Source: Burkholderiales bacterium (lineage in GTDB: Bacteria; Pseudomonadota; Gammaproteobacteria; Burkholderiales; Burkholderiaceae_D). From it: a stretch of 35,844 bases of DNA. Under the pieces are notes generated by a model. It saw only the letters and a list, made by a program, of their open reading frames with translations. It made no database searches and was not told the DNA's origin. Positions 26,995 to 35,390 of the stretch are shown here, piece by piece (position 1 is the stretch's first letter; the number at the start of each line of letters is the position of its first letter). The DNA is taken from positions 23,753 through 59,596 of the forward strand of contig JAPLQC010000029.1 in assembly GCA_026399895.1 (NCBI GenBank), in the 5' to 3' direction. The position numbers were made by a program, and so were the translations under genes.

Positions 26995-28362
26995 TCATGC
27001 AGCCTCCGGCACGCTCGGCATGCCGGCCAAGGCCATTGCAAGCTCTTGCTCGCTGTAGTTTTCGTCTTTCAGGTTGCCGGAGAAGTAGTTCTGGTAAGCC
27101 GCCATATCGAAGTGACCATGGCCGCACAGGTTGAGCAGAATTGTCTCGCTCTTACCTTCACGCTTGCAGCGCAATGCTTCTTCAATCGCACCCTTCACCG
27201 CATGATTGGCTTCTGGTGCGGGCACGATACCTTCATGACGTGCGAACAGCACACCGGCCGCAAAGCACTCGGTCTGGTGATACGCCACGGCTTCAAGCAA
27301 ACCAAGCTCTTTCAAATGCGAGACCAGCGGCGCCATGCCGTGATAGCGCAGACCACCGGCGTGGAAGCCGGGAGGTGTGAAGGACGAGCCCAGCGTGTGC
27401 ATCTTGGTGAGTGGTGCCATATGACCGGTATCGCCGAAGTCGTAGGCATAACGACCACGGGTCAGTGAGGGGCAAGCTGCGGGCTTAACCGCAACGATGC
27501 GCGGCTTGGCACCACCCCGCAGGCCTGCGCCAATAAAGGGGAACGCGATACCCGCGAAGTTGGAACCACCGCCTGTACAACCAACGATCACGTCAGGATA
27601 CGCATCTGCCATCGCCATCTGCTCCATCGACTCAATGCCGATGATGGTCTGGTGCATCAGCACATGGTTCAGCACCGAACCCAATGCGTATTTGGTGTCG
27701 GCATTGGTTGCAGCCACCTCAACCGCTTCGGAGATGGCAATCCCCAAGCTGCCCGGGTGATCAGCACGGTCAGCCAACACCTTGCGGCCGTAGTTGGTTT
27801 CGGTGGACGGTGATGGCAAACAGCGTGCGCCGTAAGTCTCCATCACAGCGCGACGGTAGGGTTTCTGGTCGTAAGACACACGCACCTGAAACACGGTGAC
27901 ATCAATATCGAACAATGACCCTGCGAATGACAGCGATGTACCCCACTGCCCTGCGCCGGTTTCTGTGGTCAGACGTTTCACGCCCGCTTGCTGGTTATAA
28001 AACGCTTGCGGGATCGCGGTGTTCGGCTTGTGGCTACCGGCAGGACTCCCGCCCTCGTATTTGTAGAAAATTTTTGCCGGAGTTTGCAGCGCCTGCTCGA
28101 GGCGGTACGCACGGAACAGCGGCGCTGGACGCCACAGCTTGTACACCTCGCGCACTGGCTCCGGAATATCAATCTCGCGCTCGGTGGAAACCTCCTGCAT
28201 GATCAGTTCCATCGGGAACAGCGGCTCGAGATCAGCCGGACCGATAGGCTGCAAAGTGCCCGGGTGCAGCGGGGGCGGCAGAGGCGTAGGCAGATCCGCC
28301 TGAATGTTGTACCAGCGGCGTGGAATGCGGTCTTCAGGCAACAGGAATTTGGTCTGCGACAT
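26995..28362 (-). CDS. trpB2: TrpB-like PLP enzyme (TrpB2 type)
   Basis: This 455-residue protein is a tryptophan synthase beta chain of the longer TrpB2 class (TIGR01415). The PLP lysine is in KYEGGSPAGSHKPNTA. The phosphate-binding glycine loop is VIVGCTGGGSNFAG. The N-terminal extension RRWYNIQADLPTPLPPPLHPGT is specific to this class, as is CGHGHFDMAAYQNYF at the end. TrpB2 enzymes generally do not pair with TrpA; some use serine and indole alone. No trpA is nearby and the gene stands alone with its own terminator. Confidence 0.93.
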   Translation of the reverse strand: MSQTKFLLPEDRIPRRWYNIQADLPTPLPPPLHPGTLQPIGPADLEPLFPMELIMQEVSTEREIDIPEPVREVYKLWRPAPLFRAYRLEQALQTPAKIFYKYEGGSPAGSHKPNTAIPQAFYNQQAGVKRLTTETGAGQWGTSLSFAGSLFDIDVTVFQVRVSYDQKPYRRAVMETYGARCLPSPSTETNYGRKVLADRADHPGSLGIAISEAVEVAATNADTKYALGSVLNHVLMHQTIIGIESMEQMAMADAYPDVIVGCTGGGSNFAGIAFPFIGAGLRGGAKPRIVAVKPAACPSLTRGRYAYDFGDTGHMAPLTKMHTLGSSFTPPGFHAGGLRYHGMAPLVSHLKELGLLEAVAYHQTECFAAGVLFARHEGIVPAPEANHAVKGAIEEALRCKREGKSETILLNLCGHGHFDMAAYQNYFSGNLKDENYSEQELAMALAGMPSVPEAA

Positions 28363-28618
28363 GCAAGTGTCTCCGTAATCGTTATGTTTTTAGTTAGACG
28401 AACGACAGCCGCACGAATGATAGTAATTTGAAAATAATCATAGCGCGGCCGAATCGATAATTTACTAGGTGAACGCAGGTTTCGTCTACCGAATTACTGT
28501 GAGAGCAACCGAACATGACCAATCGGCAATTTGACCAAACAGCATGCCATCCACAGCGTGTTAGGGGCATTGATGGGCATGAGAATGCACTAGGAGTCAC
28601 TATTAGGCGCTAGTCTGA

Positions 28619-30844
28619 TCAACCCGATTCAAGCGCGCGCAGTTCCTCGTTGGTGTGACGTAAGCGGTCGGCAAGCGCGATAGACAGCGAGGCGAATACA
28701 TGGGAAGCCATCACCGGATCTTCGGCGGCATAGCGATCAAAATCCGGCCGCGGCAAGATCAACAGCTCAGTGTCCGTCACCGCCGTAACATCTGCCGAGT
28801 GCGGGTGATGATCAAGGAAAGACATCTCACCAAAAAACTGCCCTCGACCGAAAGTCGCCATGTGCATGCGTCGTGCTTCTTCTAGCAATAAATCAATACG
28901 CACCGAACCATGGGCAATCAGCATGAGTGAATCACCGGGAGTGCCCGCGATAAAAATCGTTTCGCCGGCTGCATAAAAGCGTTTTTGTACGCAAGGTTGT
29001 AGCGCCGCTAATGTACTAGGCTGCATGTCGCTGAATAACTCAAACTCGTCTAGCTTCAGCGGACGGCCCTCATCCACATGTACACCGAGCGTGCGCAGCG
29101 TTTCTTCCTCGACCCACTCCAGCGCGTCAGCAAAATCATCAAAGATACGAATCTCCTCACCGCTATGGGTGACACCCAGCTCTTTCAAATAACCGCGTAA
29201 ATTGCGCCCGGTCGGCAAAGTAAACGGCAAGCGCGAGAGCAATAAAGTCGCGCCACGTTCAGCGAGCTGCGCGCGTACACGGTCAAGCATGTGCGCCGCA
29301 GTCATATCAATCGATTGCACGCGCTGAAAATCCAGAATCAGATAGCGAGCTTTTTGAAGATCAGGTTCGAGCCTGCGGTACAGCGCATCGGTATTGCCAA
29401 AGAACAGACTGCCCTGTAACTCATAAATCAGATTACTCGCGCCATGCTCGCGCAGTGCCTCGCGCTCTTTACGCGAGCGAACGCGCTTGGAAAAAATTAC
29501 GTCACCACGGCTCTGGTGCCGGATAGTTGACGAGTGAATCTGTTCTCGTATGAACATCAGAATCGCCAACACGACACCGAGTGCGGAGGCAGCGATCAGA
29601 CCAACCATCTTGGCTACCACCACAACGGAAATAATGACCAAGAAATCCAGCACCGTGACGCGCGATCGCGCCAGGTGAAATAAATGCCAGTCAATCATCC
29701 GAAAACCGATTACCAGCAACAAGCCCGCCAATGCAGCGACCGGCAACCAGCACAGCAAAGGCGTCAGCACCAAAAACGCCAACATCGACCATAGACCAGC
29801 GAACACGCCCGACATTTTTGTCATGCCGCCACTAGCACGATTCACCAGCGACGCACCCATGGTGCCCGAGCCGGGCGTGCCACCAAACAGCGTCGAGGCC
29901 AGATTGCCCAGACCTTGGCCGATCAGTTCACGGTTCGAGTCGTGCCGCGTGCCAGACATGGCGTCCAGTACGAGACAGGTTTTAAGCGTATCAATCGAGA
30001 GCAAAACGGCCAGCGTCAGCGCTGGCACGATCACTTGCTCCCAGTGCGGTAGCGGCACCGAACCAAAGCGATCCCAGGCCGCGACCATGCTGCCCCAGAT
30101 GCCGCCGGAGCCAAGATCAAAACGCCCAATCACAAAGGTATTCTGATCCAGACTGGCTAACGTAGGATACGCGCTGAGCGCGAGCAACCAGTACATCACC
30201 ACACCGGCAGCCAAGCCCTGAATCACTGCCGGAACACGGCGCGAAGGAAAGCGCGTCGCAATCATCATCATCGCCATGGTGGTGGCGCCAATCAGTAAAC
30301 TGGCGCCGCTCCAATCCGCCGGATGCAGCAGCGCATTGAACCAGTCAGTGCCCGCTGGCACGCCCAGCAGCTTCGGTAATTGCGAGGCGATGATGATCAA
30401 ACCAACACCACTCAAATAGCCGCTCACAACTGGAAACGGCATATAGCGAATCAGCTGTCCGATACCAAATGCACCGAGCATGATCTGTAGCAGGCTGCTG
30501 CAAACCGCAACCAAAAACAAAATGAGCAGAATCGATGCGGGATCGTGTCCCTGATGGACCAGTTCGATGGCCAACGCCGAGATCACAGCCGCTGCAGGTG
30601 CACTAGGCGCAGAGATCAGCCGCCGCGTGCCGCCTAGTAGCGCGGCTAATAGCCCGAGTATCGTTACCCCGATCAGGCCAGCGATAGCGCCCTGCGCGCC
30701 AAACTGCGGCCCGAGAGGAGCCAGGATGGTGACACCAAATGCGATAGCAGATGGGAGCGCCACCAACATCGCGGCAAGCCCACCCCACAGATCTCCTGCC
30801 AGGTTTTTATCGCTATTGGCTGCACTGCTGACTGTACTGCTCAT
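28619..30844 (-). CDS. SulP-family anion transporter with STAS and cyclic-nucleotide-binding domains
   Basis: This 741-residue protein has three parts. Residues about 15-430 form the SulP membrane domain, opening with DLWGGLAAMLVALPSAIAFGV and carrying the TLFGGTPGSGTMGASLVN signature. A STAS domain follows at about 460-570 (GSLFFGNTDALYRRLEPDL, ILDFQRVQSIDMTAAHML). A cNMP-binding domain occupies about 610-735 (FGRGQFFGEMSFLDHHPHSADVTA). In the phosphate-binding cassette the usual arginine (PRSA) is His (PHSA), so nucleotide binding is doubtful. SulP proteins carry sulfate, bicarbonate or other anions; the substrate cannot be told. The start at 30844 has GGGAG upstream; a TTG four codons earlier is less likely. 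Confidence 0.93.
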   Translation of the reverse strand: MSSTVSSAANSDKNLAGDLWGGLAAMLVALPSAIAFGVTILAPLGPQFGAQGAIAGLIGVTILGLLAALLGGTRRLISAPSAPAAAVISALAIELVHQGHDPASILLILFLVAVCSSLLQIMLGAFGIGQLIRYMPFPVVSGYLSGVGLIIIASQLPKLLGVPAGTDWFNALLHPADWSGASLLIGATTMAMMMIATRFPSRRVPAVIQGLAAGVVMYWLLALSAYPTLASLDQNTFVIGRFDLGSGGIWGSMVAAWDRFGSVPLPHWEQVIVPALTLAVLLSIDTLKTCLVLDAMSGTRHDSNRELIGQGLGNLASTLFGGTPGSGTMGASLVNRASGGMTKMSGVFAGLWSMLAFLVLTPLLCWLPVAALAGLLLVIGFRMIDWHLFHLARSRVTVLDFLVIISVVVVAKMVGLIAASALGVVLAILMFIREQIHSSTIRHQSRGDVIFSKRVRSRKEREALREHGASNLIYELQGSLFFGNTDALYRRLEPDLQKARYLILDFQRVQSIDMTAAHMLDRVRAQLAERGATLLLSRLPFTLPTGRNLRGYLKELGVTHSGEEIRIFDDFADALEWVEEETLRTLGVHVDEGRPLKLDEFELFSDMQPSTLAALQPCVQKRFYAAGETIFIAGTPGDSLMLIAHGSVRIDLLLEEARRMHMATFGRGQFFGEMSFLDHHPHSADVTAVTDTELLILPRPDFDRYAAEDPVMASHVFASLSIALADRLRHTNEELRALESG

Positions 30845-31002
30845 GAAATCTCCCAAAGCGTTTGCGCGAGTATAGAGAAGGTCGGTTGGGAAACTTTCCT
30901 TGAAACAGAAGTTTTCTATTCATTATTATAATTATTTAGAAAAATCTCTATAGCGACAGGTGTCCGTCATTCAATTAGTTTCAAAGCATGCGCATACTAA
31001 CT

Positions 31003-31021
31003 TTAGGTTAGACTAACCTAA
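31003..31021. promoter_or_regulatory. Perfect 19-nt dyad, probable operator
   Basis: TTAGGTTAG-A-CTAACCTAA is a perfect palindrome with 9-bp arms and a 1-nt centre. It is in the divergent gap between the SulP transporter gene and the MASE1-like gene, 55 nt before the latter's ATG. A dyad of this form is typical of a dimeric repressor or activator site; no regulator gene is adjacent. Confidence 0.6.
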
Positions 31022-31076
31022 CCATAAGATAGCGCTCTGTCAGCGCTGTCAGCATTCACACGCTACTCGCAAGCAT

Positions 31077-31619
31077 ATGTATATCTTGGCCGTTGCGACC
31101 CTATACTTCGTTGGCTTTTACGCCAATGATGTTTTGTTCTCTAATCTCGAGCATCATCGTGGTGCTCACTGGATTTTTTTGCCGGCTGGCTTGCGTCTGC
31201 TTGGTATTCTTCTGCTGGGTAGCATTGGGGCTATCGGGATTTTTCTGGGGTCGCTACTGGCAGCCCTGATTCTGGGTCAGACTACGCCGCTTGGCATGGT
31301 CGTAGAGTCCCTGATTTCTGCCGGCGCGCCTCTGCTCACCTATTATGTGGCGCTGCGCTATGGCCTATCCGTCAATCTGAAAAATCTCAACGCGAAGTCC
31401 CTTTTCTTATTAGCCACCGTCTTTGCTGCAGCCAGCGCGCTGATGCACTCGATTTGGTACGCGACCCAAGGTGTTGCTGAGAGTTTTTCAACAAGCTTTC
31501 TTGCCATGTTTGTTGGCAATCTGCTCGGAACCATCATTGTTTTATATGTTATCCGCGCCGGTTTGATTATGGTGGGTGATCGATGGAAGCGATCGAAGAA
31601 ATCAACTGAGTCCGAGTGA
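31077..31619 (+). CDS. MASE1-like integral membrane protein
   Basis: This 180-residue protein is nearly all membrane. Hydrophobic stretches lie at about residues 2-20, 32-65, 72-95, 107-130 and 140-165. The WIFLPAGLRLLGILLLGSIGAIGIFLGSLL region resembles the MASE1 sensor domain, which normally sits in front of histidine kinase or GGDEF/EAL output domains. Here the protein ends with a short basic tail (DRWKRSKKSTESE) and no output domain, so a stand-alone sensor or an unrelated transporter-like role are both possible. The family call is tentative. A perfect dyad lies 55 nt upstream. Confidence 0.65.
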   Translation: MYILAVATLYFVGFYANDVLFSNLEHHRGAHWIFLPAGLRLLGILLLGSIGAIGIFLGSLLAALILGQTTPLGMVVESLISAGAPLLTYYVALRYGLSVNLKNLNAKSLFLLATVFAAASALMHSIWYATQGVAESFSTSFLAMFVGNLLGTIIVLYVIRAGLIMVGDRWKRSKKSTESE

Positions 31620-31695
31620 AGGGCTGTACATTGTCGACTTCGGGCGTATTAGTTACCGCTGGCCGTTGCCATCATCACTGCGGTAGTGGTAACCG

Positions 31696-33882
31696 TCAGA
31701 CGGCTCGTGCCTTGTGCAATTTTTTATAGCTGTCGATCAGGCGATGGTGTCTATCTAGCCCCTCGAGTTTCATACTCGTTGGCGTTAATCCGTAGAAGCG
31801 TACGCTACCCTCTACCGATCCCATGACGGCATCCATCCGATCGTTGCCAAACATCCGACGTAAGTTCACTGTGTAATCTTCCAGCTCCATATCGTCATCA
31901 AGTAGCACCTCCAGCACCGCATTCAGGGCCTGATAAAACAATCCTCGCTCGACAGAATTGTCGTTGTACTGCAGGAAGGCCTCTACCAACTCGAGCGTCT
32001 CTTCAAATTGCTGCAAGGCGAGATGAATAAGTAATTTCAACTCGAGAACGGTCAGCTGTCCCCAGACCGTATTCTCGTCAAACTCGATTCCAATCAGCGT
32101 CGCAATGTCAGCGTAATCATCCAGCTCATTGTTATTCAAACGCTCAAGCAGTGCCTCGAGGCTGGCGTCATCCAGCCGATGTAAGTTCAGAATATCGGCA
32201 CGAAACAAGAGTGCCTGATTGGTGTTATCCCAGATCAAGTCTTCGACCGGATAAACCTCTGAGTAACCAGGGACCAGAATCCGGCATGCTGTAGCACCCA
32301 ACTGATCAACGACCGCCGTGTACACCTCTTTGCCCATGTCATTAAGAATACGAAACAGGCTTGCAGCTTCGTCACGATTAGCGTTTTCACCATGACTAGA
32401 AAAGTCCCACTCAACGAACTCGTAATTCGCTTTACTACTGAAAAAACGCCACGACACAATGCCGCTGGAATCAATGAAATGCTCCACAAAATTATTGGGC
32501 TCGGTAACTGCATTACTCTCGAAGGTGGGACGGGGTAAATCGTTGAGCCCCTCAAAGCTACGACCCTGCAGCAATTCAGTCAAACTACGCTCCAGCGCTA
32601 CCTCGAAGTTGGGGTGCGCACCGAATGATGCAAACACACCCCCGGTGCGCGGGTTCATCAAGGTGACGCACATCACCGGATAGACACCACCCAGCGACGC
32701 ATCTTTCACCAGCACCGGAAACCCCTGCTCCTCCAACCCTTGAATACCAGCGAGGATGTCAGGATATTTCGCCAACACCTCGTTTGGCACATCAGGCAAA
32801 GCGATTTCACCTTCTAAAATTTCGCGTTTAACCGCTCGCTCAAAAATCTCGGACAGGCATTGCACCTGCGCTTCGGCCAACGTATTACCAGCACTCATGC
32901 CATTGCTGGCAAATAGGTTTTCTATGAGATTCGACGGGAAATACACCACCTCACCGTCTGACTGTCGCACGTATGGCAGCGAACAAATGCCGCGTTCCAC
33001 ATTGCCGGAGTTAGTGTCGATCAGATGAGAGCCACGTAGTTCGCCATCGGGATTGTAAATATTCAGGCAGTACTCATCGAGAATCTCAACCGGTAACGCA
33101 TCTCCGGGGCCTAGCTTGAACCACCGTTCATTCGGGTAATGAACAAACGCCGCGTTAGCGATATCTTCGCCCCAATAAGCACCGGCGTAGAAATGGTTAT
33201 TACTGAGTCGCTCGATATATTCACCCAATGCCGACGCCAATGCGCTTTCTTTGGTCGCACCCTTACCATTGGTGAAACACATCGGTGAGTGTGCATCTCG
33301 AATATGCAAAGACCACACATGGGGAATGATATTGCGCCAGGAAGCAATTTCAATCTTGATGCCCAAGTCGGCCAACAGACCCGACATATTGGCTATGGTT
33401 TGCTCCAAGGGCAGGTCTTTACCAGCAATAAAGGTGCTAGTGTCAGAGTTGGGATTCAAGCTGAGCAAAGCCTGTGCGTCGGCATCCAGGCTCTCTACTT
33501 CTTCAATAACGAACTCAGGCCCGGCTTGCACAACTTTTTTGACTGAACAGCGCTCAATGGAGCGCAAAATACCGCGGCGATCTACTTCCGGAATATCCGG
33601 CGGCAGCTCAACCTGAATCTTGAAGATTTGCTGATAACGGTTTTCCGGATCAACAATATTGTTTTGCGACAGACGTATGTTTTCAGTCGATAGATTGCGG
33701 GTTTCGCAGTACAACTTTACGAAGTAAGCAGCGCACAAAGCTGACGAGGCTAGAAAGTAATCAAAAGGACCGGGCGCCGAGCCATCGCCTTTATAGCGAA
33801 TAGGCTGGTCAGAGATTACTGTGAAGTCATCGAATTTTGCTTCAAGCCGAAGCTTATCGAGGAAGTTGACCTTGATTTCCAC
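31696..33882 (-). CDS. OsmC-YcaO fusion protein
   Basis: The 728-residue protein has an N-terminal OsmC-like domain (about 1-135, with the SSALCAAYFVKLYCETRNL helix holding the OsmC cysteine position). A YcaO domain follows at about 165-560, then a helical, acidic TPR-like C-terminal region. The YcaO ATP-binding signature is clear: TNGKGATKESALASALGEYIERLSNN, and later QCLSEIFERAVKREI. YcaO enzymes use ATP to activate peptide backbones. The E. coli YcaO clade, which this resembles in its core and helical tail, is linked to RimO-dependent methylthiolation of ribosomal S12 rather than to peptide natural products. OsmC-YcaO fusions are a recognised architecture. It is the only large gene in its local strand group. 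Confidence 0.93.
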   Translation of the reverse strand: MEIKVNFLDKLRLEAKFDDFTVISDQPIRYKGDGSAPGPFDYFLASSALCAAYFVKLYCETRNLSTENIRLSQNNIVDPENRYQQIFKIQVELPPDIPEVDRRGILRSIERCSVKKVVQAGPEFVIEEVESLDADAQALLSLNPNSDTSTFIAGKDLPLEQTIANMSGLLADLGIKIEIASWRNIIPHVWSLHIRDAHSPMCFTNGKGATKESALASALGEYIERLSNNHFYAGAYWGEDIANAAFVHYPNERWFKLGPGDALPVEILDEYCLNIYNPDGELRGSHLIDTNSGNVERGICSLPYVRQSDGEVVYFPSNLIENLFASNGMSAGNTLAEAQVQCLSEIFERAVKREILEGEIALPDVPNEVLAKYPDILAGIQGLEEQGFPVLVKDASLGGVYPVMCVTLMNPRTGGVFASFGAHPNFEVALERSLTELLQGRSFEGLNDLPRPTFESNAVTEPNNFVEHFIDSSGIVSWRFFSSKANYEFVEWDFSSHGENANRDEAASLFRILNDMGKEVYTAVVDQLGATACRILVPGYSEVYPVEDLIWDNTNQALLFRADILNLHRLDDASLEALLERLNNNELDDYADIATLIGIEFDENTVWGQLTVLELKLLIHLALQQFEETLELVEAFLQYNDNSVERGLFYQALNAVLEVLLDDDMELEDYTVNLRRMFGNDRMDAVMGSVEGSVRFYGLTPTSMKLEGLDRHHRLIDSYKKLHKARAV

Positions 33883-34002
33883 TGAATACTTTCAAAAATA
33901 GCAGCTATACCGCTAGGGGAAAACCACCCGCTAGAGCCGAAGTACGCCTTATCCTAGTGTATTAAAGTCTACCAGCGTGACATTTTTCAATGAGACAATG
34001 GC

Positions 34003-34131
34003 CTAACTGATACGAGAGATGAAGAGAGCTAGGATCGTTATGCCGCCGAAGATCAAAACAAAGAGCGCTACCAAGATTAGGTAAACTCTCAAGGATTTCT
34101 TTCCTACCAAAGCAACTTTATTTTTTGTCAT
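34003..34131 (-). CDS. Possible 42-residue single-pass membrane peptide
   Basis: An ATG at 34131 opens a 42-residue frame: a basic N-terminus (MTKNKVALVGKKSLR), one hydrophobic helix (VYLILVALFVLIFGGITILALFI) and a short SRIS end. The pattern of positive-inside charge and one clean transmembrane helix favours a real small membrane protein. Against it, no Shine-Dalgarno is visible and no family is recognised. It lies 120 nt upstream of the OsmC-YcaO gene on the same strand. Small respiratory subunits and type I toxins share this shape. Confidence 0.4.
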   Translation of the reverse strand: MTKNKVALVGKKSLRVYLILVALFVLIFGGITILALFISRIS

Positions 34132-34241
34132 GAGATTATGTAGGAAATTTAAACACTGAATTGTGTTCTGATCATTGCGCTCAGCAAATGTAATTTTTCA
34201 AAACCACTATTCACCCAGATGTTATTGAATTGGAGAAGCTC

Positions 34242-34430
34242 ATGGAAGACGCACGTTGTTGTGGAACTGGTACCTGCATAATTAACGCAGATGGCGAATG
34301 TTGGTGTGGTCAACGGTGGAACGGCACTCACATGAGCTTTCCAGACACTTTACTAGGTAAGACTACTGACGATACTGCGAAGACTGCAGGCGTAGCATTG
34401 GATGACGATCATTCCTCATCAAGCAAATAA
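34242..34430 (+). CDS. Small cysteine-rich protein
   Basis: This is a 62-residue protein starting MEDARCCGTGTCIINADGEC and continuing WCGQRWNGTHM. Six cysteines lie in the first third (CC-x4-C and C-x-C spacing), followed by an acidic and serine-rich tail (DDDHSSSSK). I recall similar short CCGTGTCIIN proteins as conserved hypotheticals in betaproteobacteria, but have no function for them. The cysteine grouping suggests metal or Fe-S binding. The ATG at 34242 is chosen because GGAG lies 6 nt upstream; a TTG four codons earlier overlaps that site. It is divergent from the YcaO gene. Confidence 0.75.
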   Translation: MEDARCCGTGTCIINADGECWCGQRWNGTHMSFPDTLLGKTTDDTAKTAGVALDDDHSSSSK

Positions 34431-34532
34431 GATTTGATCTGGGAACTTCACTAATGAAGTCAGCGACTGCCGAGCACAATGGCGAGAGGTCACTACCCTA
34501 CGAGCCACTAGATAAGACTCGGCATGAATAGT

Positions 34533-34850
34533 TCAGCTTGAAAACTTAAGCGCAGCAACACCGAGAATGATCAGCAAAACGCCGAGTATGCGCATCAGCG
34601 ACAGCGCGTCTTCGAAAAACAGTACACCAACAATGAACGTCCCGGCACCACCGATACCAGTCCAGATCGCGTAAGCCGTTCCAATGGGTATGTTTTGCTG
34701 AGCAAGCCAGAGGAAATACCCGCTCACCGCCATGAAACTCAAGGCAATTGCGATGCCAAGCCAGCGAGTCTCCGAGGCCTGAGAAATTTTTATGCCGACA
34801 GGCCAGCCTATCTCGAAAAGACCCGCCAGAACCAAATAGACCCAACTCAT
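34533..34850 (-). CDS. sugE: SMR-family exporter, SugE/Gdx type
   Basis: This 105-residue, four-helix small multidrug resistance protein of the SugE/Gdx branch probably exports guanidinium. It shows LAGLFEIGWPVGIK with the conserved membrane glutamate, the TAYAIWTGIGGAG motif, and SLMRILGVLLIILGVAALK at the end. No guanidine riboswitch was recognised upstream. The start lies about 30 nt from a relic of the guaA 3' end. The gene therefore probably once followed guaA directly and was separated from it by an insertion. Confidence 0.92.
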   Translation of the reverse strand: MSWVYLVLAGLFEIGWPVGIKISQASETRWLGIAIALSFMAVSGYFLWLAQQNIPIGTAYAIWTGIGGAGTFIVGVLFFEDALSLMRILGVLLIILGVAALKFSS

Positions 34851-34880
34851 GCGCTAGTTCCAATTAAGAATTAACAAGTC

Positions 34881-34899
34881 ATTCCCACTCAACCGTCGC
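34881..34899. repeat. Displaced copy of the guaA 3' end (att-like repeat)
   Basis: These 19 bases match the last 19 coding bases of guaA (35391-35409) at 18 positions. On the minus strand they read A-T-V-E-W-E followed by TGA, a normal GuaA ending, but no guaA coding sequence precedes them. This is what remains when an element integrates at the guaA 3' end and brings its own replacement end. Confidence 0.7.
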
Positions 34900-35390
34900 A
34901 CAGCAAAAGCAATTTGGGGTTCGCTCAACCCGCAAATCCCGCTTTACTCATCCTACTGAAACATGCCACCAGTTCGGCGCATCAGACTTAAAGCTATGAG
35001 TCTTGCCAGGAACGATCAACTCAGGATTATCCAAACATGCCAAAGTAACGCTAATGGCCGTGCGATCGTTATCTACAGCGCAGATCAAGCAGCCACACTT
35101 TGGGCAGAAGCCCCTCTTTGTCCGCTCGGAAGATTGGAAGTGCTTGGGTCTACCTCGCCCGAGCCACTCGATAGCCGAGCCCTCAAAGTCGGCCCACGCC
35201 ACGGTCGGCGCTCCCGAAGTGCGACGACACATCGAGCAGGAACACAGGTGCGGGAACTTAGGTTTGCCGGAAATCTTAAGCTTGACGTGACCGCAAAGAC
35301 AGCTCGCTGAGTATTCCACCATAGTTAACCCTTCTGGAAAGCGAACTTCGCACTTTCTGGCTTAGCCGTCCGCTTAGTAGACCCTGAATT
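34900..35390. mobile_element. Possible mini-insertion at the guaA 3' end
   Basis: About 490 nt lie between the two 19-nt repeats, holding one gene (GFA family) and no integrase. The repeats are direct and in the guaA orientation, as for attL/attR. The unit may be the reduced remnant of a larger island or a cassette moved in trans. The boundary call depends on the repeats only. Confidence 0.45.
34948..35322 (-). CDS. GFA/CENP-V-like zinc-binding protein
   Basis: This 124-residue protein of the GFA family (named for glutathione-dependent formaldehyde-activating enzyme) has a beta-fold holding zinc. Ligand cysteines are visible in SCLCGHVKL, LCSCSMCRRTSG and GFCPKCGCLI. The final APNWWHVSV also fits. 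Most family members have no proven function and the formaldehyde role applies to few, so no substrate is assigned. A GAAGGG ribosome binding site precedes the ATG. It is the only gene between the two guaA-end repeats and is probably cargo. Confidence 0.9.
   Translation of the reverse strand: MVEYSASCLCGHVKLKISGKPKFPHLCSCSMCRRTSGAPTVAWADFEGSAIEWLGRGRPKHFQSSERTKRGFCPKCGCLICAVDNDRTAISVTLACLDNPELIVPGKTHSFKSDAPNWWHVSVG

Noticed and set aside
34469..34524. Hairpin tgccgag...ctcggca between the small Cys protein and sugE as a terminator
   Set aside because: The loop is over 40 nt and there is no T-run; not credible as an intrinsic terminator.
34851..34947. Guanidine riboswitch upstream of the Gdx/SugE-type exporter
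   Set aside because: No conserved ykkC-type or small guanidine-II/III hairpin pattern was seen. The space holds the guaA relic instead.
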